A DNA stretch of 64,000 nucleotides from Sepiola atlantica (GCA_963556195.1 OY744525.1:28523769-28587768); one strand, 5' to 3'; numbered from the stretch's first letter, positions 10,738 through 23,975 are shown. The notes: generated from the sequence alone by a model not told the origin. Translations and numbers: made by a program.

Positions 10738-11419
10738 TGATAATTTTATTTACACAGACATGTACAAAATCTGCGACACTGGCATGTCGATGTTATCGAT
10801 CAACAGTTACTATAAACTGAGATCTCATCAGGCAGAGTTAGAATCCGATCTTAACCTCAGATCATATTTGGAGAGAATGAAGTGGAGGGATAGAGAAAGA
10901 GAAGAAGAAGGAAAGAAATTTAACATTTCAAAAATTAAAGCCGTTAAAAAATTAAAATTAAAAATTAAAAAATCAAAAAATCTAAAAATCTAAGAAACAA
11001 AAAACAAAAAACAAAAATCTAAAATCTAGAATCTGAAACAGACAGGGCAAATAAATAAATAAATAAAAAAATAAAAAAATAAGGTGGAAAGAGGAACAAA
11101 TAATGATGAGGGGAGAGACACATAGAGGAAAAAGAAGGAGAGAGAGAGGGCGTCTGTTGATTCAGATCGGGAGGGAAGGAGGGGGGTGGTAGACATGCAC
11201 GAATCAGGTGTCAAAAAACCGTCGAGTTTATAAATGTATTTTTCCAAGTGAACTGTAATATTGTGTATATGTGTGTATGCGTGCGTGCAAACTGGGCTGA
11301 TTGTTATGGTGGTGGGGCGGTGATCAAATGTGTCGCGATTCTGGGTTTATATTGTCTTTATAATTTGTATGGAGTTAATTTGAATAAATGAGTATATTCG
11401 TTAAATGTAACAGGAATAG

Positions 11420-11421
11420 TA

Positions 11422-11490
<69 letters not shown>

Positions 11491-12010
11491 GATACCCCTA
11501 ATAATTGAGGTGAAATAATGAAAATAATAATAAATGATGTATAATAAAAATACTAAAAAATACTAAAAAATATTAAAAAATATATAACTAAAAGAATAAC
11601 TGGAAAATGCTGGCGTTATTAATTATTATTAATAATAATAATAATAATAATTATAATAATAATAATAATAATGATAATAATAATGGTAATAATAATAATA
11701 AAAATAATAATAGTGGTATATAATATTTTAGAGTTTATAAAAATAATAGTTTAGGAAAGAAATAGAATAATTAGGGAATATTAGGAATCCTAGGGGGTAG
11801 TGATTATCATAATAATATTAAATAATGATAAGATAATGTTTGCCGATATTATGATATGGGTTAATGGTTGCAATAATGCTGATCATATAAAAATAGTGGT
11901 TTAACAGACAACAGTAATCAGAGTGGTAATCCCAGTAATCTTAACAATAGTAATGATGATAGTGAAAAATTATAGAAGTAGTCATAATGGTGGCAATAAT
12001 AGTAGTAGTA

Positions 12011-12077
<67 letters not shown>

Positions 12078-12513
12078 TAATAATAATAAAAATGGCAGTG
12101 GAGGCAAAAGTAAGGTAACGGTAAAACATGGCAATATCAATATTATTAATAATAATAGTGATACTGTTAATTTCATTGCTGCAAATAACAATAACTATGA
12201 TAGTAACGTCAGACATGGTGTCACCACTGATAACAATAATTATCTTGATAAAAAGTACAGAAATGAAAAAATGAAAAAATGAAGAAAATAATTCAATGTC
12301 AAATAGTTAAGTTTAAGATATTAATAATAGTAGTAATAAATAATTGATAATGATAATCTAAAAATAATCTAAAAAATATAATCTAAAAAATAATCTAAGA
12401 AATATAGAAATATTAATCAATAAATGGATAAGCATAAAAAGGGGGTATTTAAGAGTAAAGAAAAATACAGAAGATGACCATTAGTGTTAATCGTTGTGGG
12501 TATGATAATAATA

Positions 12514-12564
<51 letters not shown>
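11420..12564. repeat. (AAT)n microsatellites in the left arm
   Basis: Trinucleotide AAT runs at about 11420-11490, 11634-11710, 12015-12075 and 12505-12564. Their mirror runs in the right arm differ in length, as expected of slippage after duplication. Poly-Asn, poly-Ile and poly-Leu frames here are not genes. Confidence 0.9.
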
Positions 12565-12565
<1 letters not shown>

Positions 12566-12847
12566 CAATAATAATACCAACCAATACTACCGCTTACAGT
12601 ACTACTACAAATAATACTACAAACAAAAATGCTACTACTAATAAAAATAAAAATAATAATAATTAATAAAAGGTATAAGATGATAGTTGTGTTGACAAAA
12701 TTTTCAGTTGGTGGGGAGGTGTTTTTTTATTTTTTATTTTTTTATTTTTTAAATTTTATATAGTAACAGCCTAAGGGGTTATGAGTGGATTACTAAGAAG
12801 GTGTAATCTATTATGCCTACAGTTAATTGATGTTTCTTGTTTTTTGT

Positions 12848-14910
12848 TTAGAAGTTTGCCCCTACACTAAATTTAATTATTTCAAGTTTTTCTGTTAGGC
12901 AAAGATAGCAAGGTGAGTTTAGGGAACCACATGTGCTAGTTCTTCTAATTGTGTTCCAAGTTACTGTTGGTGATATGTTATTGTTGTATAGTTCCCAGTA
13001 ATATATAGAAAGTGAGGTTCTTTTTTGATATGTAGGGTTATTAAAAGAACACTTATGTCCAGTATATCTTTCTTTGAAGGTATTACCAGCCATACCTATG
13101 TAGAATTTTTTCAGGGTTGGGTTTTCTTTAGTAGAGATGGTTGCTTGATATACTGATTGGGTTATTTGGCAATTATGTTGTAATGGGCATTCTTTTTTGT
13201 TTGTGCAGTTACAGGCCTTGGTATTTGCTGTTTTAGTTGCGGTAGTTTTTTCATTTAGAATTTTGTTGTTATGTTTTTTTATTATTTTTTCTAAATTTTC
13301 ACCACAGCTATAGCTTAATTTGAGGGTGTTTTTATTAAAGATTTTATGCAGTATATTGTTGGGAGGGAAGTGTAGATTGATTAAGTCTAAGAATCTTTTA
13401 CCGAGTTTGGTTTTAACCATGTTGTTATATGGGGGTGTGAACCAGATAATTTTTCTACCCCTATTTTTGCGTCTGTTGTTGGGAGGTGTAGGTTTGGTGA
13501 ATTTAATTTGGGTGTTTTTGTATCCACTTTGCTTTAACGCTTTATTGTAAAAGTCCTTGTGTTTGTTAAAAATTTCTTCATTAGAGGAGTTATCACTGAT
13601 TCTTTTTTCAATTGATCTGGGGATGTGTTTAATAATGGTTTTTGGGTGGTTAGAGAGTGGGTGGACATAGATCGGGTTGGCATTGTCTTTAGTATACGGT
13701 TCATAAGTTTCTTTATCTAAGTTGAATGTTACGTCTAGAAAATTAACTATTTTAATGTTAGATGTTATTTCTACTTTGAGATCTAATCTTTTCATTTCTC
13801 TAAGGATAATTTTTTTTACTCTTTCACATTTTTGTCCATTTGAGTTCTTTACTATTAGTAATCCGTCATCCCTATATAGGCCTATATCTTCAATGCTAAT
13901 GTTTTTTGTGAGATTATATAGTATGTAAAGACCAACTAGATCAGTGACTTCTGCTGAGTCCAGGGAGCCCATAGAAACATCAAAAGATCCAAATTGATTA
14001 CTTTTAGTCCATTGTTCATGTTTACAGATTAGTACTGTATTTCTGCATTTTCTAATTATATTGATTTCATCTACAGAAATATCAGATAGAAGTGTGGCAA
14101 AATCGATAACGTTTTCAAAAAGTTCTTTAGATATAGATGGGTAGTAGTTAATAATATCAAACTGGATGAATGAGCAATCAGTTTTATTTACTATTTTAAG
14201 GAACCAGTTTATTGTATCTGCAGTGTTTATCCATTGATTAAGTTTATAGAATGTTTTTATCTGCTTATTTATTCTTTCTAAAAATTTTTTACTAATTTTC
14301 CCTATTTCCTGTCTTGTGGGGTTAATAAGTCTAGTGGTTGGTTTAGTTTGGAAGTCAGATTTGTGATCTTTGAGAAGAATATATGCTTCTTTTTCTTTTA
14401 GTTTACTTACTCTATCGCTGATCTTAAGTTTATCTGTGATAATTTTACTATCGGTATTGATGTTGTGGACTAAATTAATATTAGATTTTTTGTAGTTTTT
14501 TGTGATATTATTGTCAAGTAATTTGTAGTATTCTTGTGTGGTTAATTTGTAGAAGTTTTGAGTTTTATCAGCTTTAGTTAGTATATATTTTGACCTATTA
14601 ATTTCCTTAACTATTTTGTCTATTTTCTTTTGAAATGGGTTTTCTTGTGGTGAAATGTGATGTCCCTAACAATATTCATTAAATCAATTTCGAACCCGTC
14701 AAGCTGTTCAACGTGGGGTGCAGTTCCTTGATTTTTAAATCCATAATAATCCCTCGATTCGTTGCATGTAGATCTCTCCAGGAAAAAGCTAGCTTTCCAC
14801 TTCATCCTCCTCAAAAGTTCTTCAATCTTCATAATAAGTATAAGAAGATAGTTCCGTTTGTTGGTAGTCGGAATGCTTTTTAAGGAGGTATAAAAATTGT
14901 TTTTTTCCAT
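12848..14910 (-). pseudogene. PLE-1 full-length RT/GIY-YIG reading frame, one frameshift
   Basis: Penelope-like polyprotein: reverse transcriptase followed by GIY-YIG endonuclease, which nicks target DNA and primes reverse transcription. The start is the ATG at 14910. The first 90 or so codons (MEKNNFYTSLKS...RMKWKASFF, SRDYYGF block) match the N-terminus of the second PLE. A one-base shift near 14640 breaks the frame, which then stays open to 12848. Visible motifs in order are FIQFDIINYYPSIS (RT motif A region), GSLDSAEVTDLVG, LYRDD (antisense 13865-13876, the PLE form of YxDD), CNCTNKKECPLQHNC (Cys-rich linker), FYIGMAGNTFKERYTGH (GIY-YIG core with catalytic Arg) and TEKLEIIKF (catalytic Glu). 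The last residues differ from the right copy through a terminal indel. No host gene function. Probably inactive unless the shift is a sequencing error. Confidence 0.85.
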
Positions 14911-14933
14911 GTATGCGAATTAATAATCCACGG
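14120..14933. other. Single-copy centre (loop) of the PLE-1 foldback
   Basis: The only part of the element not duplicated. It encodes the PLE N-terminus and RT fingers (minus strand). Junctions fall at AACGTTTTCAAA (ending 14119) and its mirror starting 14934. Only about 23 bp separate the PLE ATG from the junction with the inverted truncated copy. Confidence 0.8.
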
Positions 14934-16268
14934 TTTGAAAACGTTATCGATTTTGCCACACTTCTATCTGATATTTCTGTAGATGAAATCAATATAATTA
15001 GAAAATGCAGAAATACAGTACTAATCTGTAAACATGAACAATGGACTAAAAGTAATCAATTTGGATCTTTTGATGTTTCTATGGGCTCCCTGGACTCAGC
15101 AGAAGTCACTGATCTAGTTGGTCTTTACATACTATATAATCTCACAAAAAACATTAGCATTGAAGATATAGGCCTATATAGGGATGACGGATTACTAATA
15201 GTAAAGAACTCAAATGGACAAAAATGTGAAAGAGTAAAAAAAATTATCCTTAGAGAAATGAAAAGATTAGATCTCAAAGTAGAAATAACATCTAACATTA
15301 AAATAGTTAATTTTCTAGACGTAACATTCAACTTAGATAAAGAAACTTATGAACCGTATACTAAAGACAATGCCAACCCGATCTATGTCCACCCACTCTC
15401 TAACCACCCAAAAACCATTATTAAACACATCCCCAGATCAATTGAAAAAAGAATCAGTGATAACTCCTCTAATGAAGAAATTTTTAACAAACACAAGGAC
15501 TTTTACAATAAAGCGTTAAAGCAAAGTGGATACAAAAACACCCAAATTAAATTCACCAAACCTACACCTCCCAACAACAGACGCAAAAATAGGGGTAGAA
15601 AAATTATCTGGTTCACACCCCCATATAACAACATGGTTAAAACCAAACTCGGTAAAAGATTCTTAGACTTCCCTCCCAACAATATACTGCATAAAATCTT
15701 TAATAAAAACACCCTCAAATTAAGCTATAGCTGTGGTGAAAATTTAGAAAAAATAATAAAAAAACATAACAACAAAATTCTAAATGAAAAAACTACCGCA
15801 ACTAAAACAGCAAATACCAAGGCCTGTAACTGCACAAACAAAAAAGAATGCCCATTACAACATAATTGCCAAATAACCCAATCAGTATATCAAGCAACCA
15901 TCTCTACTAAAGAAAACCCAACCCTGAAAAAATTCTACATAGGTATGGCTGGTAATACCTTCAAAGAAAGATATACTGGACATAAGTGTTCTTTTAATAC
16001 CCCTACATATCAAAAAAGAACCTCACTTTCTATATATTACTGGGAACTATACAACAATAACCTATCACCAACAGTAACTTGGAACACAATTAGAAGAACT
16101 AGCACATGTGGTTCCCTAAACTCACCTTGCTACCTTTGCCTAACAGAAAAACTTGAAATAATTAAATTTAGTGATAGGGGCAAACTTCTAAACAAAAAAC
16201 AAGAAACATCAATTAACTGTAGGTATAATAGATTACACCTTCTTAGTAATCCACTCATAACCCCTTAG
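14934..16268 (+). pseudogene. PLE-1 5'-truncated inverted copy
   Basis: Begins within RT at the ENVIDFATLL region and stays open through LYRDD (15177-15188), the Cys-rich linker, the GIY-YIG core (about 15930-15990) and the EKLEIIKF block to a stop near 16266. Relative to the left copy it lacks five residues (LINLH) after KRFLD. It has Thr for Asn in the NxPTY segment and Leu for Ile before SPTVTW, and it continues about 25 residues further at the C-terminus, which may be the original ending. The RT N-terminus is missing, so it cannot be an autonomous element. Confidence 0.85.
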
Positions 16269-16463
16269 GCTGTTACTATATAAAATTTAAAAAAAATAAA
16301 AAAATAAAAATAAAAAAAACACCTCCCCACCAACTGAAAATTTTGTCAACACAACTATCATCTTATACCTTTTATTAATTATTATTATTTTTATTTTTAT
16401 TAGTAGTAGCATTTTTGTTTGTAGTATTATTTGTAGTAGTACTGTAAGCGGTAGTATTGGTTG

Positions 16464-17805
<1,342 letters not shown>

Positions 17806-18484
17806 ATTCCTGTTACATTTAACGAATATACTTATTTATTCAAATTAACTCCAGACAAATTATAAAGACAATATAAATCCAGAATCGCGACACATTTGAT
17901 CACCGCCCCACCACCATAACAATCAGCCCAGTTTGCACGCACGCATACACACATATACACAATATTACAGTTCACTTGGAAAAATACATTTATAAACTCG
18001 ACGGTTTTTTGACACCTGATTCGTGCATGTTTACCACCCCCCTCCTTCCCTCCCGATCTGAATCAACAGACGCCCTCTCTCTCTCCTTCTTTTTCCTCTA
18101 TGTGTCTCTCCCCTCATCATTATTTGTTCCTCTTTCCACCCTATATTTGGTTTATTTATTTATTTATTTATTTATTTGCCCTGTCTGTTTCAGATTCTAG
18201 ATTTTAGATTTTTGTTTTTTGTTTTTTGTTTCTTAGATTTTTAGATTTTTTGATTTTTTAATTTTTAATTTTAATTTTTTAACGGCTTTAATTTTTGAAA
18301 TGTTAAATTTCTTTCCTTCTTCTTCTCTTTCTCTATCCCTCCACTTCATTCTCTCCAAATATGATCTGAGGTTAAGATCGGATTCTAACTCTGCCTGATG
18401 AGATCTCAGTTTATAGTAACTGTTGATCGATAACATCGACATGCCAGTGTCGCAGATTTTGTACATGTCTGTGTAAATAAAATT

Positions 18485-18486
<2 letters not shown>

Positions 18487-18536
<50 letters not shown>
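18487..18536. repeat. (TA)n microsatellite
   Basis: Shared boundary between the PLE-1 right terminus and the next foldback element. Confidence 0.95.
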
Positions 18537-18540
<4 letters not shown>

Positions 18541-18630
18541 AAAGAAGCTTTAAGTCATTTAAAAAAAAGAAATGCAGTTTAAATTCCTAGACAAACCAAC
18601 TAAATATAAGATATTGCATACTTAACATTA

Positions 18631-18711
<81 letters not shown>

Positions 18712-19025
18712 CTTAAAGCTTCTTTAGACTATATATTGGGTATTTAGATCTGTATGGCTAGGTTTCCTTCCTCTTATCTACTTACCTTTCTGGTACCTAG
18801 GTTACTTAGGCTTTATTTTTAATTTTTATTTATTTTTTATTTTTTTAATGCAACTTTAATTCTTATGTAATTTTATTGCTAGCTACCATATTGCAGAATG
18901 GTTCTTGGGTGTAGTGTTTAGATAGTATTATTATTATTTTTTTAAATTATTATTATTATTATTGTTATAATTAATATTATTTGATATGCAAATTACCATA
19001 TCATACGGTAGTCTTAAGGGTAATA

Positions 19026-19089
<64 letters not shown>

Positions 19090-19477
19090 TATTTATGTAT
19101 ATATTAGTGAAATATTAAGCTGAATTATTTCGACACTTGATTATTAGAGAAATGGTAGTTTAATCAGTACTATTGGAGAGCCATGAATATTATAACTGTC
19201 CTGTTTTTAAATCTCCGAAACAGTTACATGGTAAACAGCTGATGATCCCCGTGTTAATATTAGACGCTTAAGTTCTCCTGTTTTTGTTTCACTGTTAGAT
19301 ACTTTACCCCCCCCCTTTAAAAAATTTTTTTTTTTACATATTTTTTAAAATATTTTTATTCATGAATTTTTCAACGAATGTTAAGTCTGCAATATCTTGG
19401 ATTTAGTTAGTTTCTCTGGGAATTTAAACTGCATTTTACTTTCTTTCTTTTGTTAAAATGACTTAAAGCTTCTTTTG

Positions 19478-19490
<13 letters not shown>
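18533..19490. mobile_element. TA-bounded foldback element 'C'
   Basis: A 26-bp perfect inverted pair TATAGTCTAAAGAAGC... (18533-18558) and its mirror (18708-18733) surrounds a (TA)n tract. A third copy of the terminus (ATGACTTAAAGCTTCTTT) sits at 19458-19475. The wider 19371-19487 segment matches the reverse complement of 18537-18640 (blocks AATTTAAACTGCATTT, TTTAGTTRGTTT, TGCAATATCTT). The interior (18734-19370) has (ATT)n runs at about 18928-18965 and 19028-19090 and no coding frame. All outer ends touch (TA)n, as for the PLE-1 ends. Confidence 0.6.

Positions 19491-19523
<33 letters not shown>
19481..19523. repeat. (TA)n microsatellite
   Basis: TA run at the right end of foldback element C. 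Confidence 0.95.
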
Positions 19524-19525
<2 letters not shown>

Positions 19526-19667
19526 GAATAAATGCGAATATATATGTCTGCGTTTTAATTATGGAGGTCTTGGATTAATTTACTCCTTCCCAGACGGCCG
19601 CGACTGTATCATATACCGATCAATTAATTTCTTATTTTTGTTATTCTTACTATTGGTCTATGGTTCA

Positions 19668-19724
<57 letters not shown>
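19668..19724. repeat. (ATCT)n microsatellite
   Basis: About 14 tetranucleotide repeats directly upstream of a tRNA-headed SINE. Confidence 0.95.
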
Positions 19725-19726
<2 letters not shown>

Positions 19727-19870
19727 GGCACGGTGGTTAAGATGTCCCCGACATGGATTGAAGACCTTGTGTGCCGCGTTGGAACCCAGCTCGTTCCACA
19801 GAAACACTTTCATCAGAACCCACACCTGACCTGGTGTCTTACCTCCTAGAGAGGAAGTAAATAATTAAAA
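19725..19870 (+). mobile_element. tRNA-like-headed SINE with the same tail as the U2 SINEs
   Basis: The head GGCACGGTGGTTAAGATGTC resembles a tRNA D-arm/A-box. A weak B-box-like TTGGAACCC follows. The tail CACACCTGACC...GTGTCTTACCTCC...AGAGAGGAAGTAAATA is the same module that ends the U2-headed SINEs and the copy at 1.4-1.7 kb, and it finishes in an A-rich stretch. This suggests one 3' tail shared by SINEs with different heads. Confidence 0.5.
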
Positions 19871-20451
19871 AAATCTCTTTATATATGTTTTATTATAGAG
19901 GCTTTAGGTCACCTCACTCTTACGCAGACGGCCGAGACTGGATTTATCTGTCGCATGGATGATAGTGCAAATGTAATATGCATGGAATCTTGAAGTGGAA
20001 AGAACCATGTGATCACATTGCACGATGAGTAGTTATTTAGCTTGAGTTTTTAACAAGCGTTATATGAGAGTTACTTTAAGAAACAGACGATAACCGACGT
20101 AACAATGTAAGGTTTTTATAACCGAAAACAATTAAAAAGTTTCGTCTCCCCTTCTCTGTACTCTAAAATTAATTAAGCACTGTGAATTTATTTTAGATAC
20201 AAATGTATTTGTATGCAATCACAGTTAGGAACGAACGATCTAGCCACAAACACGTCTATGAACAATCTTCACCAGAAGTGTCTTTTGACCAGAATCATCG
20301 CTTGACCACAGACTGACCCAGTATACAATGCATGTTCTAGTATAATACACAGTACGTAATTGTTTTTCGGAAACTATTGGCTGATTTCTGAATCACTTAT
20401 GTAACGTTGATTTTTATTACTATTTTAAAAGTGTTTTATAGATAGTTTACA

Positions 20452-20456
<5 letters not shown>
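19871..20456. other. No recognisable gene
   Basis: Unique-looking AT-rich sequence with no coding, RNA or mobile signature seen. Confidence 0.45.

Positions 20457-20527
<71 letters not shown>
20457..20527. repeat. (TA)n microsatellite
   Basis: TA run left of the direct-repeat-flanked SINE region. Confidence 0.95.
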
Positions 20528-20530
<3 letters not shown>

Positions 20531-20543
20531 AATAACAAATATT

Positions 20544-20840
20544 TATTATTATTTGTCGCTCCCCCAAAAGTAGAGCACTGTAAGTGTAGTATTAACACAG
20601 CATGACGTCACTTGCTTTAAAAGAGAAGTAGAATGCTCTAGACGTTAAGCCCACCGATAAAGTGTTAAAATTATCACCGTTTATTCGCTATTTAAAATTG
20701 GCCGAGTGGTTAAGTTGTCGGATTTGAGTTGAAAAATATTTGAAATCTGGGGTTTCGAATCGCATGACCGGTAGTGAATAGTCATATCTTTATACTGTTG
20801 AGTCCCGATTTGAAAAGGACGAAACGTATACCATAGATAA
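20544..20840 (+). mobile_element. tRNA-derived SINE region flanked by 18-bp direct repeats
   Basis: Exact direct repeats TAAACAATAACAAATATT lie at 20526-20543 and 20841-20858, a candidate target-site duplication. Inside, TTGGCCGAGTGGTTAAGTTG (20698-20717) is a clear tRNA A-box arm and GGGGTTTCGAATC near 20750 is the B-box, with a stretched anticodon region. The 3' part holds CTGTTGA, a GTCC/GGAC stem and GAAACGTA (20795-20828), a hammerhead-like layout with one core substitution. About 150 bp before the tRNA head are unassigned. Confidence 0.6.
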
Positions 20841-20852
20841 TAAACAATAACA

Positions 20853-20856
<4 letters not shown>

Positions 20857-20917
<61 letters not shown>
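20857..20917. repeat. (TA)n microsatellite
   Basis: TA run right of the SINE region. Confidence 0.95.
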
Positions 20918-20918
<1 letters not shown>

Positions 20919-21500
20919 TTACCTTTATATAAATAGAAAAAAATAAATAACATTTTATTTGTAACCGAGACAACCATTTTATATTCTTAAATTAAAAATA
21001 TGATATTTATACAAGCCTATTTTTGTTTCTTCCTGCCACTATTTGATTGGCACAAATATATTTTCTGGAAATACTTATTTCGTAAAAGAAAACATTTAGA
21101 GTGGAAACTTACTCACCGAATATTCTCATGAATTAAAAAGAAATAATCATGTCATCAATTATTTCTATTGGCTTCTTCGAGAATAAATATAAAAAGAAAT
21201 GTTTTCCATTACTTCGTAAAAAAGTCAGACATTTTTACTTTTACTCTCGGCATCATTTTCAGCGCCGAAAAAACATAGGATAAACTTCCGCTTTGCCTGG
21301 GTTTCACAAAAGTCTCTTTGTAGTTCCTGTAGTGACCATCAACAAACGGATGCTTCGGCAGAAGAACATGGCAGCTTCGCAGGAAACCAATTTTAACAAC
21401 GGGAAGATACACTAGTCTAGTGAACGGAGAACTATAAACTGTAAAGTGTACATATAATAGTGTATTTATCTATCCTTAAAGGTAAATACTTCAGTATAAC
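20918..21500. other. No recognisable gene
   Basis: Minus frame 21209-21412 (67 codons) has no recognisable domain. No RNA or mobile signature is visible. Confidence 0.4.
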
Positions 21501-21504
21501 CTGC

Positions 21505-21612
21505 ACAGCTCCCAATTTAGGATGATCCCTAAAATGTTCACCAAAATTCTCAGTAGCCCCTTACGTCTACAGTGGAAACTTGTCTTGTTTGGGGTGAACT
21601 ATGGTAAAATAA
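21505..21612 (+). mobile_element. APE-type LINE 3'-end stub
   Basis: Contains AGCCCCTTACGTCTACAGTG and CTTGTTTGGGGTGAACTA, the 3' terminus shared with the LINE copies at 25.3, 37.6 and 45.1 kb. Only the last 100 or so bases of the element are present. Confidence 0.7.
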
Positions 21613-21719
21613 AATCACACGTTTTATGGTAGAACGACACAATCGACTCTTGGCGGAGTTTTGTTCTTAAGTATGTGGTGAAGGTCTCAAAAATGCATTT
21701 TATTCTTTACCGTGCTCAA

Positions 21720-22945
21720 TTTACTCGTTCAAGTAAATGAATCATCAGATCCATCCCTTGCTATTTCCATTGGGTTCTTTAATCTTGTTGTTCCTTGGCG
21801 ACAGAGAGGTCAAAGCTTCTGTTATCTCCTGTTGTCTGATTGGTAAATTGAGTTTTATTGAACTCTATCAGTCTATATCTCAAGTGTTATACATCTCTGC
21901 TTATAAAACGACTTCGAAATATGGTATGGAATGCCCTCTCCTTATCACTACAGCCTCTTTATCACAGAAGAGACGTTGCTAGTCTTTCTTTTATCCATCG
22001 TTAGTTTCAAGGTATGTGCTCGTTTCAGCTCCAATCTTTGCCCCTGTAAGATATTCACAATAAAAACTCGTCTATCTACAACCACTGTAAATAGTTTTTT
22101 TCTTTCTTTCTCTGTGTAATTAAAAGTAAATGGAACTTTCACTAGCAAAGTTTCTTTCTAAGAACCACCGTCTGTAGAACACAATACCACGGGCTGCTTC
22201 CCAGCTGACTACAACATAGTCAGTTAGAAGTCCAATGTTACAAATGTTTGTTGAGCCGTCCTCTTAAATAATAACATTCTACACGTCTGTAGAACACGAT
22301 AGGAAGTGACTGTTTCCCAGCTGACTACAACATGGTCGGTTTCAAGTCAAATGTTAATAATATTTTGTCGCGCTGTTTTCTTAAATAATCACATTTTAAC
22401 CGTCTGTAGAACACATACCACGAAGCTGCTTGCCAGCTGAGTGTTGATTTACTCCTCTCCAGGAGTTAGGCACAAGGCCAGTTTTTTTTATCTTACTCCC
22501 ACAAGTAAGATGTGACCAAAGGTCGGGTCGGGAAAGTGGAGTTTAAAAATTGCCTGGGCAGCCCCGTCGGCATTCCCCGGTAGGGGCGCCTCAGACAGGA
22601 AACAATAAACTTACTCCTCCCCAAAGAGGGGAGGGGAAGCCTGGGAGGGTGGAGCTCCTAGAACTGCACAGGACCGACCCATCAACCGGCGTAAATCAAG
22701 CCCCGAGGGCCAAGACAATACTAGTTTATGGGGTGTAGTATCCATCGGAACAGGTACTACACTTTGATCTTAGCCAAAAGCTGAGTAGAACAGCGTCGTA
22801 TTCAACTCCATTGTTTACAAATTCTTGTCGAGCTGTCGTCTTAAAATATCACAGTTGAAACTATCGTCTCCAAATCCTCAAGGTTTTGTCTCACCGTAAC
22901 ATGACACTTATTAACTCTTATCCTCGAGTGACCTTTGCGCTTTGA
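21720..22945 (+). repeat. Dispersed repeat 'A', copy 2, with internal tandem units
   Basis: Contains three tandem units of about 110-120 bp starting at CCGTCTGTAGAACACA/ACGTCTGTAGAACACG (about 22168, 22275 and 22400). Each includes TTCCCAGCTGACTACAAC and AAATAATMACATT. The third unit is split by a U2-headed SINE and resumes at about 22800, so repeat A is older than that SINE. The copy ends with CTCGAGTGACC, as at 3.2 and 44.27 kb. No coding capacity. Confidence 0.6.
22443..22786 (-). mobile_element. U2-snRNA-headed SINE, copy 1
   Basis: On the minus strand the head reads TTTTGGCTAAGATCAAAGTG then TAGTACCTGTTC. This is the 5' part of U2 snRNA, including the branch-point-recognition GUAGUA (here GUAGUAC). 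The body follows with GGGGCTTGATTTACGCCGGT, TAGGAGCTCC, a GAGGAGTAAGTTTATTG block and GGGGAATGCCGACGGGGC, and the tail ends TGTGCCTAACTCCTGGAGAG...TAAAT. Direct repeats AGCTGAGT lie at 22435-22442 and 22779-22786. It is inserted in dispersed repeat A. Non-coding. The U2 head lacks U2's external promoter, so transcription must have come from elsewhere. Confidence 0.8.
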
Positions 22946-23455
22946 TAAACAGTTAATAATTTGTACAAAAACAAAACGGTACCCATAAGCATGCCTAGTA
23001 AACCTAATTTGACCTTGGGTCTGGAGCGATTTCATAAAAAAATATTCTGACACAATAGATTCTCCTATTGACCATTCATTGCATCTCGACCATTCTGCGT
23101 CGTTTTGAATTATTCTTGCTATTCGATCTAGTTAATCTTGGTATGGGAGACTGTGGCTGACAGTTTGCAAGACCATGTCTAAAATATAATTCACAGGCAA
23201 ATCAAGGCATAACCTCGCATGTCCTTCGTTATCGTAGAAACTATCATACAGCCAACGTTAAACATCAACAATAATGGCTGTATGGAGTTTAGTGATGCGG
23301 AGTTATTATTTACGTGTTTTTATTAGATTACTGTGTTCCTTACCTGTGACATTGCTATATTCTATTATTATGTTTAAGGTAGGTTAATCAACGCTTCTTT
23401 CCTTAACCATTTTTCTTACCGATACATGCGGAAATATTACTTAGTTATGGGATTG
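22946..23455. other. No recognisable gene
   Basis: At 23018-23040 the words GGTCTGGAGCGATTT recall dispersed repeat B. Otherwise nothing recognisable. Confidence 0.4.
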
Positions 23456-23459
23456 AGTT

Positions 23460-23715
23460 TTTACCTATCTTTCTTCCACGAAAGGAAGATTAGTCACAAG
23501 GTGAGGAAAGTTGAATTTGAAAAGCCAGCGCCCTAGATGAAATGCACTCTGGGCGAACAAAAATTGTCTGAACAGTCCTGTCAACTTTCCCTAGTATGGG
23601 CACTTCAGTCGATTAGTAGTAGACTAACCCCTTCTTAATGGGTCAGAACGCAAAGCCTGGGAAGACCATACCTCAGACAGACAGAGAACCAGCCATCCTA
23701 AAAATGGCAGAGAGT
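23460..23715 (-). mobile_element. Degenerate SINE related to the U2-headed family
   Basis: Contains AAAGCCAGCGC, GCACTCTGGGCGAAC, an AAATTGTCTGAACAGTCC block, TAGTATGGGCACTTCAG and AAAGCCTGGGAAG in the same order as the body of the U2 SINEs, but heavily mutated and with no visible U2 head. Confidence 0.5.
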
Positions 23716-23973
23716 TTGCCGGTTTGATTTTGGTATGAACTAATCCCGAACAGATTGAGTTATGTTTGAAAATAAACAAACTTGCAATTAACTCACTAAG
23801 TGACCAACCCGTTACTAAGTTTCTGTCTATCACTCTTATCCTCTCTCTGTAAGTTGTTCGACTCCCCACTCTTAATTTAGACGGTATGTATAAATATTGC
23901 TTCCGCCACTCTCTCTCATTATAATAATGTCTGTATAAATAAAAAGTTATATACTCTCTCTCTCCCTCTCTCT

Positions 23974-23975
<2 letters not shown>

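Noticed and set aside
10760..10993. A 77-codon frame repeated exactly at 18233-18466.
   Set aside because: Identity is explained by the inverted repeat. The frame lies in the PLE 3' terminal block and has no domain.
18380..18489. Hammerhead ribozyme in the PLE-1 terminal block, because CCTGATGAGATCTCAG contains CUGAUGAG.
   Set aside because: No GAAA half follows at a workable distance and no stem I or stem III can be formed. The diverged copy at 7541 has GCGAAAC on the other strand but without a CUGANGA partner.
20697..20775. Functional tRNA gene (also considered at 27.6 and 51.8 kb).
   Set aside because: A- and B-boxes are present but spacing is too large and the cloverleaf cannot close; they are SINE heads.
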